NCBI GenBank assembly: GCA_023614405.1
Contig: CM042694.1
Location: forward strand, 353,914,010-353,978,009
Length of the DNA stretch: 64,000 bases
Direction: 5' to 3'
Origin: Avena insularis
Lineage: Eukaryota > Streptophyta > Magnoliopsida > Poales > Poaceae
A program made the position numbers and the translations under genes. Below the pieces are notes generated by a model. That model was not told where the DNA came from. It searched no databases and saw only the letters and a list, made by a program, of their open reading frames with translations. Positions 43,567-55,141 of this stretch are shown here, piece by piece (within the stretch, counting starts at the first letter, position 1; every line of letters begins with the position of its first letter).

Positions 43567-45025
43567 TCACTGTGCAATTAAACTTGGGTATTTCTCCGCA
43601 TGTTCCGCAGCCATATATTCAGAATCTTGCTCCGTGGGTGATGCAGCATATTGCTCATCATATGCAATAAGAGCCAAAGTATCTTCATCATAATCACTGG
43701 CGGAATCGTATCCACCATCCTCAAGAGCAATCATCACACGAGAGGAGGCACAATCACGTGCAAAGTGACCAAGTCCACCACATGTGCGGCACTGAATTTG
43801 GCTGGACTTGCCCGTAGATGCCATGGAGGACGCAACACTCGGGGCTGGTCCCGTAGTAGTCTTTCGTGAAGCAAACGGAGGTGGTGTTGATGCTGCAGAT
43901 CTCGTGGATGTGGTCGCTAGAGGTGTAGGTGCAGCAGCCCGTGACGCCGAATTCGATGATCTCCAAGTAGAACGCCCTGCAGAATAATTAGTTTGTATCG
44001 CCTCGCGTCGATTCCGCACTTCACGTTCAGCATTGCAAGCAAGATGGAACAAACGGGTAATAGTGTGATAAGATTTATATCGAAGAATGGTCGGAATTTC
44101 CTTATTTAACCCACCTACAAATCGTGCCATTAACTTCATTACCCTCCTCTATACCACAACGCAGCATGCCAGTTTGCAACTCCTGATAGTAATCCTCTAC
44201 AGAATTTTTGCCTTGATCTAGACGTGCTAATTTGGTAAGCATGGAACGCTGATAATATGGTGGAACAAAACAAATACGCATAGCATGTTTTAAAGCATCC
44301 CACGTAGTGATTGGATTAGCATGATTAGCACGACAATATTCAGACCACCATATGGAAGCAAAACTAGTGAACTCACAAGTAGCAGCACTAACACGTCTAT
44401 CCTCGGGATAATTTAAGCATGCAAAACGCTGGTCTAATTCTAATTCCCAAGAGAGGTATGCATCAGGATTATAGCGACCATTAAACGTAGGAACATTTAA
44501 TTTCAGTTTAGCAACATGGTCATCATCACGTACCAACAGAAAAGGGGGTGGACGGTGAATGTGGGGATTGTATTGCCTAGGACGACCAGCTGGCTGATCA
44601 ACTGTGAAGTCGTCCGCATACTCGCCCTCATCCTCATCTTCCCCGTAATAATCATCCAACTGAGCATCACGGGCCTGTGTGACGCTCGTAGCTCCTGCAA
44701 CGCCAGCAGCAGCACCCGCAGTCAAAGTTTGCGTCGGATGTTTGAGAATGTGTTGTGCACGTCCCAACAAGTAGGGTGTAGGAGCCACGTGAGTCGGCTG
44801 TGCAGGAGGCGCGCGAGCCGTCGGTGGTGGAGGTAAGCGTGCTAGCACCTCCTGGAATTTAGCGTCGAGTTTGGTGGTGAAGGCGGTCTCGAGTCCCTCA
44901 AGTTGCTCCATCGTGTCAGTAAAACGCTTGTCCACATCCTACATATGGTCAGCCAAAAGTGTGGTGACATGAGCCTGCAAGGCTTCACCCTCCAGTGGCT
45001 GTGTCTCGGTGTTTTCTGGTGGCAT
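43567..45025 (-). pseudogene. Gyp2 Gag with early stop and frameshift
   Basis: The likely start is ATG 45025, with a TAG at 44939-44941 (codon 29). The frame then is open from 44935 to 44102: a predicted coiled coil (TDTMEQLEGLETAFTTKLDA), a Pro/Ala-rich linker, an acidic stretch (DDYYGEDEDEGEY) and the Gag core (LNVPTFNGRYNPDAYLSWEL, ASIWWSEYCRANH, AMRICFVPPYY). A frameshift near 44130 moves to 44139-43567 (MKLMARFVGGLNKEIPTIL), with the CCHC knuckle CRTCGGLGHFARDC near 43790-43750. It ends with a stop at 43565 between Gag and protease. The stop there may be a mutation, since the next frame follows directly. Confidence 0.83.
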
Positions 45026-46090
45026 GATTAGTACGCAAAAAGCACAGGTATATAATAGAGATACAACAGGAACAGTGGTGGAAAGCGCTTAATCTGTCAA
45101 GCAAACCAAGAATCTTACCCGTTCTTACCCTGCAGCAGGTAGTGAGCAGCAACCGTCGTGATCAGGATTCAGGAAGATTGAATAGAGCGATTGCCAGGTG
45201 GTGTCAACGCACGGTGTAGGAATATGTGGAGTTCTGGGTCATTGCAATATCTGTAGACACAATTTCAAAACAGCAATGCAAGGTTGAATAACAGCTCAAC
45301 GACGGTACTGTGCTGGTCCTAGACTATCCCAAGCTAGAGACACGAGCCTAGAACACTACGAGTCACGCTACGACACCGAAAAGCAACAGGCACCAGTGCT
45401 CTGAACAGCACGCGAATGAGGCGCAAATTACTAATATGGAAAGTGTCTCAAAACGATCAGCAAAGTGGAATATCAGGATAGGCTCAAGATTTTTTTTTGA
45501 AATTTCTAAAAACTGCACGAAACTGCTCTGGAAAGCGTGTAGACACCAAAAACTTTTCACTATAATGGCGTATAGCTCAAAACAATCCCAGAAGCCTAAA
45601 AACAGTATAGGCCGAATATTTTTTGCTCTCCCCTCCTCTTCCCTTCTGGCCGAAACTTTCTGGAACTCGGATCAAGTTGCAACTCGGATTGGATCTACAA
45701 TGATGGAAAGCACGAATAAGAAAACAAAAACAAACCTAACTGGACTAGAACAAGGATATGTGGTGGCGAAGGCGGTATGTGGGCGTGGGGTTGTAGCAAG
45801 TGTATGGCGGTGGTGATAGCGGAATTGGTGGTGATGGCGGAAACGATGGTGGAGGTGGTGATGATTGTGACCAGAACTCGAAACTCTAAAGATCTAGATC
45901 TAAAACCAGCACTGGACACGATGATGCAGACTAGAACTCAACAAAGCAAATACTGAAAAGAAACAATGCAATAGGCCCGAAAGTGTTTCTAGGATACAAA
46001 TCTAACCCTAATTTGTTGCCTTTTTATGGTTTATAGGAAGAAGAACAGATACAATCTAAACTATGAAAACTGTAAGATCTCACCGAGAAA
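45026..46090 (-). other. 5' leader of Gyp2
   Basis: About 1 kb between primer site and gag, without long frames. It is pyrimidine-rich on the minus strand near 45800-45880 (GGTGGT repeats on the plus strand). Nothing else recognised. Confidence 0.6.
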
Positions 46091-46109
46091 CCCAAAATCT
46101 GATACCACT
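46091..46109 (-). promoter_or_regulatory. primer-binding site of Gyp2
   Basis: AGTGGTATCAGATTTTGGG on the minus strand, adjoining the LTR end. TGGTATCAGA fits initiator tRNA-Met. Confidence 0.88.
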
Positions 46110-47047
46110 TGATAGGGTAAAGGTGCATGGTCTTTCGATGAGACAATATCTGTCGATTATGGTGGAGGTCGACGTTGACGATCCGACTACAAACGTGCGA
46201 GACGTTCTGCCTTAGCAATCGATACACCAACTTCCGAGGCTATTGATCACGCCGGAGCTAGATCAACCTGATCACGAGGATCAATCACTACAAGCAATCG
46301 AAGAACTAGCAAGAATTATAGATGCAATCAACATATTGCGAATATAGATGAATGCTTTATTAAAGAGGTGGGATTCTGTCAGTGCGTAGAACAAAAGGTC
46401 GGGTTTACACTTGTGCCTATGGCGAAGAGTAGCTCGTGACTAAGTCTTTTACTAAACAAAATCAGAGTCTAAACGATGACCTAATGGGAGTATATATGGA
46501 GGAACAGAAGGGAATTTCGGCCAGCCTTGGGGAGGAGGTCGAAATGCATCTCCAGGCTGGTTTCCTCCACTATACGGACTCTAAAAGTTCAGCCCCTTTA
46601 TTTGGACGAAAATTACATGGGCCTGGCCCATATTTAAAGGTGACGCAGCACCATCTAATCACATGGACGAAAATTTGAAGTGTGTAGCTCTCTAGTTCGT
46701 CCATGTCTTCATCTTTTCATTATGGTGGCTTCAAAGTTTTGAAATCTTCACTTGCAGCGTCATCCTGGATCCTCACACGATTGCTGCCATCATCTCCATG
46801 CATGATCATGCTCCAATGCTTGACCCTCTCATCCATGCTAGGCCCATAATTCCTAAGTAACATACACACATCTGATTTAGGCAGCATCATATTCTCATGA
46901 ATATTAGGAATAGTTCCTAGAAACGAAAGTACCTGATAATTTAGTTGGAGTGCACGAGCTCTTGTGAGAGGTCCTTGGAATTGTGGAACGTGAGGAAGTG
47001 TGGCTATAGGTGCAACGGTTGTATCAACCGTAGGGATGTCCTCATCA
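46110..47047 (-). repeat. 5' LTR of Gyp2
   Basis: 938 bp, TGATGAGGACATCC on the minus strand to CA. It carries an open frame of 114 codons (47064-46720) with GPLTRARALQLNYQVLSFLG and ENMMLPKSDVCMLLRNYG, the intact form of the tail that Gyp1 interrupts in the 3' LTR. Confidence 0.94.
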
Positions 47048-48652
47048 TACCTACTCGAGGACAAGCAGGAGTTAAGCTTGGGGATGTTGATACGTTGTAA
47101 ACGTATCTATAATTTTTGATGTTCCATGCTTGTTCTGTATCTACTTTCTTATGTTTTGTCCACACTTTGGGATATTTTTATACATTTTCTGGAACTAACC
47201 ATTAACAAGATGCCACAGTGCTAGTTGCCTATTTTCTGCTGTTTTTGGTTTCAGAAAAGCTAGTAAGGAAATATTCTCAGAATTGGACCGGACAAAAGCC
47301 AAAGTCAATATTTTACCCAAAGCAACATGGAGTCCGAAGGAGGGACGAAGTGGCACACCAGGGCGGCCACACCTGGTGGTGGAATAGCCTGGGGGGCGCC
47401 ACCAGGGGGTGTGGGCCCCCTGGTGCTTCACCGACCTTGCCCTTCCGCCTATAAAAGCCTCCCGGGACGAAAACCCTAAGTACCGGATCAAAATCCCATA
47501 GAAATCCATGGAAGAGCTTGTAGCTACCGCCATCTTGATCCCAGATCGGGAGGATCCGAAGCTCTTGCCACCACCCTGACAGAGGGGAGAGATCACCCTC
47601 GAGGCCTTCTTCATCACCATGACTACCTCCGGTGTGATGCGTGAGTAGTTCATCATTGGACTACGGGTCCATTTAGTAGCTAGATGGTTGGTTCTCCTCC
47701 TGCTATCATGTTTAGATCTTGTGAGCTCCGTTCATGATCAAGATCATCTATTTGTAATCTTACATGTTATGTTTGCGGGGATCTGATGGATATTGAGATG
47801 CTATTTCAGATTGTTTATTGATTTTATCATGTCTTTGTTATTTGTGATCTTGCATGCTTTCTGTTGTTAGTAGCTATCTTGGCCAACTAGATGCTAGCAA
47901 CTCCAAGAGGGAGTATTAATGCTCGATAGTGGGTTCATTCCTCTAGTAATATGGGGAAGTGACAGGAATCTCTAAGGTACTAGATTTGATGTTGCTACTA
48001 GGGAGAAAACAACCATCCTTTGTCCATAGGACAATCGTATTTTTTACTTTACACACTTTGCTTAATGAAATTATCTATTGCTTGCAACTTAATACTGGAG
48101 GGGGTTCGGATGATAACCTAAAGGTGGATTATTAGTCATAGATGCTGTTGGATTATGGTCTATGTATAATGTTGTAATGCCCAATCGAATCTCATAGGAG
48201 TCAAGATGATTAGTATATGCATGGTATGCTTTCTCGAGTCTGTCAATTGCCCCACTATAATTTCTTCACCCAACATGTTATTTATCTTAAGGAGAATCAC
48301 CTGTAGTGAACTATGGACCCTGGTCCATTCTTTTACCATTGATAAACCATATACTATTTACTGTTTAATGTTTACTGTTTACTTTCTGCAAGCAATTACT
48401 ATCTTCCACACAATACATTTAATCCTTTGTTTTTAGCAAAACCGGTGAGATTGACAACCTCACTGTAAGTTGGGGCAAAGTTCTGTGGTTCTGTTGTGAA
48501 GGATTCCAAGTTGGAAACAACACCTTGAGGTGGTTTCCTTGCTCCTACTGTTTCGATAACCTTGGTTTCGGAACTGAGGGAAAACTTGTTGACTTGCTCA
48601 TCATACCTTCCTCTTGGGGTTCCCAACGAGCTCAATATATTTTGAGCCATCA
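47048..48652 (+). mobile_element. Ath-A fragment 3: polypurine tract and 3' LTR
   Basis: Continues Ath-A after Gyp2 (TACCTACTCGAGGACAAGCAGG, as in Ath-B). The tract AAGCTTGGGGATGT ends at 47087. The 3' LTR is 47088-48652 (1,565 bp, TGATACGTTG...GAGCCATCA), against 1,566 bp for the Ath-B 3' LTR. A TATA box lies in GCCTATAAAAGCC near 47449-47461. ATGAT (48653-48657) would be its TSD; the 5' partner is outside the window. The right flank is the antisense gene of Tat2. Confidence 0.9.
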
Positions 48653-49443
48653 ATGATCTGGAGGCCAAACTACGGATTGCTGAGGAGGCTTTGGAGGAGG
48701 CAAAGCAGAAAGCGCAAACTGATGCCGAAGAAGTGGCCAAGCAAGCCGCTATCCGAGATGAAAGTCTTCGAGAGCGGCTGGAGGCCCTTAATGCTTCTTT
48801 GACCTGTACGTCTTTTGTCTTGTGTGGCTTTATTTGAAATCTGAGGCTTTATTTGATTTCCTTTCTTTGGTCATCAATATTTTCCCTATTTTCTTTACCT
48901 TCAAAATTGACTTGCCAAAACCTGATGCTGCACAAAGGCAATAAGGTTGATCCTTTGTCGGATGTTGTTAGCACCTTGGAGGCCAACATCATTCATGGGC
49001 GCAACCTCCTTGTCCGCTCCCGCCGTGCCTTCAAAAGCCTTCATGCCGAAATTTTTCCAACCATGGAGGTGCCGAATAACTTGAATGATCTTGTCACTGT
49101 CTAATGTGCTGACCCTAGCCCCCTTGTTGGTTATAGCCTGATGCAGTCAAAGAGTGGTGCCGAAACTTCGATGGCCCTGGCGATGGCGCACGGCGAGAAG
49201 GACGACTGGGAGAAGGTTAGCTCCTATGTCCCAGTCACCTCCACTGTCCAAGAAGTTGACTTGAAGCCTCATGTTAAGAGGGCCAGAAAGTATTCCCGAC
49301 TGCTTTTGGGCCTAGTCTCAGGCTCGGAGAAGCTGGTTGCTCCTTCTTCGACGGGCGCTCCTTCTTCGGCTGCTCCTATCGTTCCTGTAGCTAGTGTTCC
49401 TTCTGCTAGTGCTACTTTGTCTTTGAAGGAAAAGGCTTCATAG
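48653..49443 (+). pseudogene. Tat2 antisense gene, module 1
   Basis: Begins at the Ath-A junction. 48653-48806 encodes a coiled coil (LEAKLRIAEEALEEAKQKAQ, then EEVAKQAAIRDESLRERLEA). A donor GTACGTC at about 48807 and an acceptor before 48937 bound a likely intron. The next exon holds VSTLEANIIHGRNLLVRSRR, AEIFPTMEVPNNLNDLVTV and, after one stop at 49102-49104, GAETSMALAMAHGEKDDWEK and a Ser/Ala/Pro-rich tail ending at 49443. The order coiled coil, R-R/F-P module, DWEK motif is that of extra proteins found in Tat elements. It is antisense to the retroelement genes. Function unknown. Confidence 0.6.
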
Positions 49444-49740
49444 GCTTTGTTTTGTAATTTTTATTGTATCTCCCTTGCCGTTATTGTAATGAACCTTTAA
49501 CTTATCCAGCTGCCTCTTGCTTCCTTTTTACAAGAAAGCAACTTTTGAATATATGCGTATGAGTTTGCTTTTATATGTTGAATGTTTCATATCTTTCATG
49601 TCTTGCTATATTTTAAATGAATCTTCGGCTCCTTCTTGGTCCGCGCAACTGTCGGATGCAAATCCATCCTCATCTATAGTGGGCATAACCAATACCGCCA
49701 TTCTGCATACGGTGGACCCGCCATGGTACACTAAAAAATT
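49444..49740. other. spacer between the two antisense modules of Tat2
   Basis: Mostly T-rich and non-coding. The end (49618-49740) has a Ser/Pro-rich frame and may be a decayed exon. Confidence 0.4.
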
Positions 49741-50461
49741 GAACAGGTGAAAAAACTTGAAGGAAAATTTCGGGTTATTCAGTCAATGGTAGATGTTGCT
49801 CAATCTAAGAAACGCTAGGCCCTCGATCGCGAAGCTTTTTTCTTGGAGGAAATTTCCAGGGCAAGTGAGAAGCTATTATGTAAGTCTTCTTCCTATTTTT
49901 TCTGTTGCTCCTTCTGGCTTGTAGGAAGTCAATGTTTTCTCCTGATTTGTAGGCATTCGATTGTGCGAGAGGGAGGAAACCCAACGTCTGCACAACTGAA
50001 TGCAAGCTCTTGTGTCTGCCTCCCGAGCTTCTGAGACAGATTTTTGGACTGATCATCGCTATGCTTATACTGTGGCGTTGCTTCAGGACCGTCTATCAGA
50101 GGTTGAGCAGTTTGTCGAGTGCTGCCGCAGATCGCTGACCCTTATTTATAATGCCATGTTTCCTTGGGATCCTCAGCCTCAGACCTTGGCGGATTTACTT
50201 GTGAAGTTTCAACAAGGTGAAAAGATTCATCATTTCGTGAAGCCTCAACTTGTGGCGGATGCCAAGCTCGCGCTTTCTTGGGTACATGTGGATCATCCGA
50301 CACTAGACTTGGATGTTGTATCTTCATGGCTACCTCCCCCTTCCGATGGTGGCCTTGTTGATATGGCGTCTCATTACACCGTTGCTCGTAGACCTGCCAT
50401 TAGGATTGTTCGAAGATGCTTGGAGGCAGACGAAGAATTTTTTGTTAATTTTCCTATTTGA
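49741..50461 (+). pseudogene. Tat2 antisense gene, module 2
   Basis: 49741-49879 encodes a coiled coil (EGKFRVIQSMVDVAQSKKR, one stop, then AFFLEEISRASEKLL). An intron with GTAAGTCTTC at about 49879 and TTGTAG near 49952 follows. The last exon (frame with ATG 50000) contains LSEVEQFVECCRRSLTLIY, NAMFPWDPQPQTLADLLVKF, DAKLALSWVHVDHPTLDL and VDMASHYTVARRPAIRIVRR, and stops at 50461. The pattern R-R-S/A...F-P...P..L.D-L matches module 1, so the two modules may be duplicates, or successive domains of one protein. No enzymatic motif is visible. Confidence 0.6.
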
Positions 50462-50750
50462 TTGCTTGCTTGTGCAGCCTTTGTACTTTGTAGAAGAAAT
50501 ATTATATAGAGCTACTTTATACTTGTCAAAAGGGTCATATGTTTTATACGAGATTTTCATTGTATATTGTATTTTTTTTAGGATCCGACGAACTGATGTC
50601 TTCCTTCATGTGCCATAGAAATTTGTATGCTGAGAAGTACTTTCTTTATTCATTGATAAACATAAATGGATACATTGCGAGGGCGTGATCGCCTGGCCAT
50701 TGGCCTTTATTGAATATAAAGTGTGTCAAAGTTAAGTTTTTCTTTAGGAA
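50462..50750. other. Tat2 region where polymerase would be expected
   Basis: About 290 bp, AT-rich, without any reverse transcriptase or integrase motif. In a full Tat element several kilobases of pol lie between protease and the antisense gene. Here they are deleted, or this copy belongs to a lineage without pol. Confidence 0.55.
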
Positions 50751-51620
50751 CTTCGGCTTTTGTTCTTGGGGTTCTTCATCATGCTCTGTGTTGGTATGTG
50801 GGGTGCTCTCGTCTTTTCGACGAGTTGGTCTTCCTATGCGGGACCTATAGTGGAGGCCGCATATGTTGCTTTTGCGAGACCGTTGTGCGCTTCTTGTAAT
50901 GACTCCTCATCTGCTATTTTCAGCTGTCCAAGTTATGTCTCCATCCCGAAAGATTCTGATATTTTGTTGAATTCCCGATCATAGCTATCCGAGCGACTGA
51001 AGCTTCCTTTTACTGTTATGACCCCGTTGCGGGCTCGAATTTTTAGCACCAGATATGCGTAGTGAAGCACTACCATGAACCTAGCGAAAGCTGGTCGTTC
51101 TAGGATCGCATGGTACCGAGATGGCCAGTCCATGACTTCGAACTCTAGCTTTTCGTGCCTGAAGTTATTCTTTGATCCGAAGACTACGTTGAGGTGGACT
51201 TTGCCCAATGGAATTTCGGCTTTTCCTGGAACTATCCCGTGGAAAGTTGTATCTATGGATACTAGATTTGTCATGGACCAATTCATAGCCCGTAGAGTTT
51301 TGGTGTAGATCAGGTTGATACTGCTCCCTTCATCCAAGAAAACCTTGCTCATGTTGAACCCGCCGATTTGTGCTTCTACTATTAGCACTGACTGGCCTGG
51401 TTGAGGGACCCGTAGTGGATGATCAGCTCTACTGAAGGTAATTTCTTGTTCTGACCAATGGGGATAATCAGGTGTAGGAGGTGGCTTTGTTACTGCCATG
51501 TTGACTTGTCTAGTGACCAACTTCTGTGTTCTGTTGGAGGGCCATCCCTTTTGGATCATTGACATTGCTCGTTTTGACCTAGGATATTCTTCATCTTGAT
51601 GTGTTGTGTTTTGTGGTTGT
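50751..51620 (-). pseudogene. Tat2 protease region
   Basis: Within the frame 51817-50933, which is only in the protease register from about 51620 onward. It shows ITFSRADHPLRVPQPGQSVL and then the active-site segment KVFLDEGSSINLIY. The expected form is D-G-G-S or D-T-G-S; here it is D-E-G-S. ILERPAFARFMVVLHYAYLVLK follows. The reading continues with one stop to about 50755 (EAHNGLAKATYAAS). The protease would process Gag. The D-E-G substitution and stop make activity unlikely. Confidence 0.75.
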
Positions 51621-52317
51621 CCTGCTGGGGGTGCCCCTGCGGTGGCGGTGGCGCGCCGATAGCCAGAGCGCCAGGCGCGGTAGCATAGCCTCGGTTTCCT
51701 GCTTCCGTTGCCCTTGCGTTGCATAGCTCTTGCATTTTTAGGAACGTTCGGCAGTCCTTTACGAGGTGATTTGATAATTTTTTCCCTGCCGAGTTGATGT
51801 AGAAGTGCATATTGCACGGTCCTTCCAACATTTGTCCTGCTGACATAGGTGGGTCTCGATTCGTCGGCTGGTATTGTTGCTGCGGCTGACCTCCACTGAT
51901 GTTGTCCCTGTTACCACGGTATCCGTTGTTGTAATCATCGCTTCGTCGGTTGTCCCTTCCAGAGAAACTGGCTGCAACGTAACTTGGTGTACTGTACCCA
52001 TCGTTGGTCCGTCGTCTTTGATCGTTATTGTGCCTGTCCCTATCTTCTTCAGGTGAATGGGCTCCTTTGTTGTGTACTGCGTCTTCTCCATCGGCCCAAC
52101 GATTGGCTATGTCCATTAGCTGGAAAATTGTCTTTGGATTGGTTCGTCCTAGTTCTTCAATAAATTCCTGCTGATGAAGTCCATCGCTGAAGGCGTCGAT
52201 TGCTCTTTCATCGGATATGGCTTCAGCCGAATTTTTTATGATGTTCCACCGTTGGACGAAAGCCCGTATTGATTCTCCTAGCTTTTGCTTGCAGGCCCGC
52301 AATTGCTCCAAAGACAT
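51556..52317 (-). pseudogene. Tat2 Gag core and zinc-finger-like end
   Basis: An open frame of 253 codons. It has LRACKQKLGESIRAFVQRWN, AIDAFSDGLHQQEFIEELGR and IFQLMDIANRWADGEDAV, the Gag core typical of Tat elements. A glycine/arginine/asparagine-rich stretch follows, and then CNMHFYINSAGKKLSNHL with a further VKDC, a C-x2-H...H-x4-C variant of the zinc knuckle. The upstream Gag core (52500-52697 and 52330-52480) is present but in other frames. The protein would package RNA. The frame is broken relative to the protease by one shift near 51600. Confidence 0.75.
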
Positions 52318-53134
52318 GGGTCGCTAGAATGTGGACTGGAAATTCCTGATAAATTTTTCCTCAAGATTGTTCCAACTACTGATAGAATCTTCGAGTTGTT
52401 TTAGCCAGGAGCGTGCCGTGCCGGTTAGGTGCAGCTGCAAGCTTTGCATTGTTGTAGCTTTGGATCCACCTTGTAGCCTGACGGTTGCCAGATAATCTGT
52501 TAGCCAAGCTTTAGGTTCTTGGAGACCATTGTACTTTTGACGATCTTGAGGTACCAGAGTCTTGCGAACCCATCAGGTAAAGCAACTGGCTCTGCATAGT
52601 TCTTGCTCTTCCTTGCTTTCGCCGTCGTGATATCTTCGGGTGCTACGCTCTTCTCTGGATCGGTGGATCCTTTGCTGAGTGATGTCGTTTCTTGCATTGT
52701 TTCATGGCTCTGACTCTAAAAAGTGGACCCGTTGTGGCGATCGAGATCGTCGGGTGTGTCCCACTTGCCGAGGGCTGCTACGATGGTGTGGGGATCTATC
52801 AAGCTATCGCGTGGTTCCTTGATCTGTTTGCACGAGGGATGCTCCTACCATGCCGAGATTCATCAGGGTGGAGCGGTGGAGGGCCGCGCGAGGATCGTGG
52901 GGTGTGGGTTTTGTTGTAATTAGATATGTTTGTGCAGCCACAATGGCTGCCTGGGCTGTTTTTTGCCTTGATATTTCTAGCCTGGTATATTGACATGAAT
53001 GATAGATCAAAGTCTCGGATTAGTCCGCTCCTCTCTGCTTCGGGGATATTCTCCAACCTAGATGTTCCTCTCCTTGGCGGTACTCCTCCTGTTATGCTCC
53101 TTGATCCTCAAGTGGAGCTTAACTGCGCTCATCA
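52318..53134 (-). pseudogene. Tat2 Gag middle region, frameshifted
   Basis: Several short frames (52697-52500, 53056-52799) belong to Gag between its N-terminal part and core. 53056-52799 (IPEAERSGLIRDFDLSFMSI) is rich in basic residues. The register changes at least three times, and a stop at 53132 ends the N-terminal frame. I cannot say whether one of the changes is an intron. No other gene is seen here. Confidence 0.55.
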
Positions 53135-53313
53135 TAGGCTAGCTTCGTCAGCTAATCTTTTCCTTTCATCAAGTTGCCTCTTCATCCTGAGTAGGTCTCT
53201 CTTCTTATGATGAAGCAGATATTGGTATGCTAATAGATCCTCGTGTGAAGCGTCCGCTATCATCCGAACCACTCCAGAAATTTCTTGCTTTGCTTTTTGC
53301 CATGCCGCTGTGG
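53135..53313 (-). CDS. Tat2 Gag N-terminal frame, part after Ath-B
   Basis: After the Ath-B insertion the frame continues as LPTAAWQKAKQEISGVVRM and LAYQYLLHHKKRDLLRMKRQ, ending A-D-E-A-S-L-stop at 53132-53134. The basic helix LLRMKRQLDERKRL looks like a coiled coil. Together with 61403-61953 it makes one uninterrupted frame of about 240 codons, once Ath-B and one GTAGT are removed. Because the frame stayed open, it was probably still under selection, or very young, when Ath-B arrived. Confidence 0.6.
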
Positions 53314-53318
53314 GTAGT

Positions 53319-54949
53319 TGATACATTGCAAATGTATCTATAATTTTTGATGTTACATGCTTGGTTTTATCCACTTTCTTGTGTTTTGTTCCAACTTTGG
53401 AGTACTTTTCATATGATTTCTTAGACTAACCTATTAACAAGAGCCATAGTGCCAGCTGCCTGTTTTCTGCTGTTTTTGGTTCCAGGAAAGTCAGAAAATG
53501 AATACTCTCGGAATTGGACGGGACAAAAGCCAAAGTGCCTATTTTTCGGGAAGGGATCAAGTGCCAGAATACGAGACGGAGAGGGGCCAGGGGCCGGCCA
53601 CATCACCTAGCCGCGCGGACAGGCCTAGCACGCGCCAGGGGGTGGTGTGGTGGCTCCCGGCACCCCCTCGGCCTCTCCTTCCGCCTATATATTGCCCTCG
53701 GGACGAAAACTCTAAGTACCCGATCAAAAATCCACGAAAGAGTCTGTAGCCGCCGTCATCTCCATCCCTAGATCAGGAGGGATCTGAAGCTCTTCCCGGC
53801 ACCCTGCCGGAGAGGGGAATTCACCCTGGAGGCCTTCTTCATCACCATGCAAGCCTCCGGTGTGATGCGTGAGCAGTTCATCCTTGGACTACGGATCCAT
53901 GTAGTAGCTAGATGGTTGGTTTCTCCTCCTTTGTGCTTTCATGTTTAGATCTTGTGAGCTCCGTTCATGATCAAGATCATATTTTCGTAATCCATACATG
54001 TTGTGTTTGCGGGGATCCGATGGATATTGAGATGCTATTTTAGATTGATTATTGATTCTATCATGTCTTTGTTATTTGAGATCTTGCATGCTTTCCGTTG
54101 TTAGTAGCTATCTTGGCCAAGTAGATGCTAGCAACTCCAAGAGTTAGTATTTATGCTCGATAGTGGGTTCATGCCTCTGGTAATCTAGGGAAGTGACAGA
54201 AATCTCTAAGGTACTAGATGTGTTTTTGCTACTAGGGAGAAAACAACAATCCTTTGTTCATATAACAATCGTATTGTTTACTTTACACGCAGTTCGTAAA
54301 GCAATAATCTGTTGCTTGCAACTTAATACTAGAGGGGGTTCGGATGATAACCTGAAGGTGGATTATTAGTCATAGATGCAGTTGGATGGCGGTCTATGTA
54401 TTATATTGTAATGCCCAATCAAGTCTCAGAGGAGTCAAGATGATTAGTATATGCATGTATTGCTTTCTTGGTGTTTGTCAATTGCCCCGCTATAATTTGT
54501 TCACCCAGCATGTTATCTATCTAAGTATAGCCACCTCTAGTGAACTATGGATCCCAGTCCTTGTCTTTTACATACAATCTACAATCTTTTACCGCTTTGT
54601 GTTTACTTTCTGCAAACTTTTACTTCTTTCCATTCGATACGTTTAATCCTTTGTTTTCCACAAAACACGGTGAGATTGACAACCTCATCGCAAGTTGGGG
54701 ACAAAGTTCTGTGGTTGTGTTGTGCAGGTCTCCACGTTGCTACTAGCACCGGTAGTGCGCCCTACCAAAGCTCAGCTAGTAACACCTTTGGGGTGTTTCC
54801 TTGCTCCTACTGGTTCGATTAAACCTTGGTTTCATAACTGAGGGAAACTTGCTGCTGTGCTCATCATACCTTCCTCTTGGGGTTCCCAACGAGCTCTACA
54901 TCAACACCGCCACCAAGCATTTTTCTGGGCGCCGTGCATTCAGCCATCA
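53319..54949 (+). repeat. 5' LTR of Ath-B
   Basis: Opens TGATACATTGC and ends CAGCCATCA. A TATA-like CCTATATATTGCC lies near 53683. At the right end the phrase CAAGCATTTTTCTGG(G)CGCCGT occurs twice (54914 and 54948), 34-35 bp apart: once inside the LTR and once across the LTR/primer-site border. Confidence 0.93.
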
Positions 54950-54959
54950 AGCATTTTTC

Positions 54960-54977
54960 TGGCGCCGTTGCCAGGGA
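54960..54977 (+). promoter_or_regulatory. primer-binding site of Ath-B (tRNA-Asp type)
   Basis: TGGCGCCGTTGCCAGGGA, 10 bases after the LTR. This is the usual Athila primer site, with A for G in the GCC(G)GGGA part. Confidence 0.9.
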
Positions 54978-55141
54978 GTCAAGGACATCTTCACAAGGGG
55001 AGTCCCTCATAACCAATCTCTTTATTTTGTTGTTTTTGTTTTGCTTAGTTTCTTTTTTGCTTTGTTTGCTTGTTTTGTTCTTCAAAAACACAAAAAAATT
55101 AGTTTTACTTGTTTGCTTTCTTATTTGAAAACCCAAAATAA

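Larger units (their letters stand above)
22264..47047 (-). mobile_element. Gyp2: chromovirus-like Ty3/gypsy element containing Gyp1
   Basis: Flanked by TACCT (22259-22263, 47048-47052), inserted in Ath-A. Without the nested Gyp1 it is about 7.7 kb. The 5' LTR is on the right (46110-47047, 938 bp). The 3' LTR is split by Gyp1 into 22264-23031 and 40074-40243, which also sum to 938 bp. The order gag, protease, reverse transcriptase, RNase H, integrase makes it Ty3/gypsy. The frame running into the 3' LTR and the primer site resemble the CRM type of chromovirus; that clade call is tentative. It is inactive because of several stops and frameshifts. The LTRs differ at about 7 of the first 100 bases, so it is older than Cop1 or LARD1. 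Confidence 0.95.

Noticed and set aside
47195..47656. Minus-strand frame of 153 codons
   Set aside because: Lies inside the Ath-A LTR and is broken in the two Ath-B LTRs.
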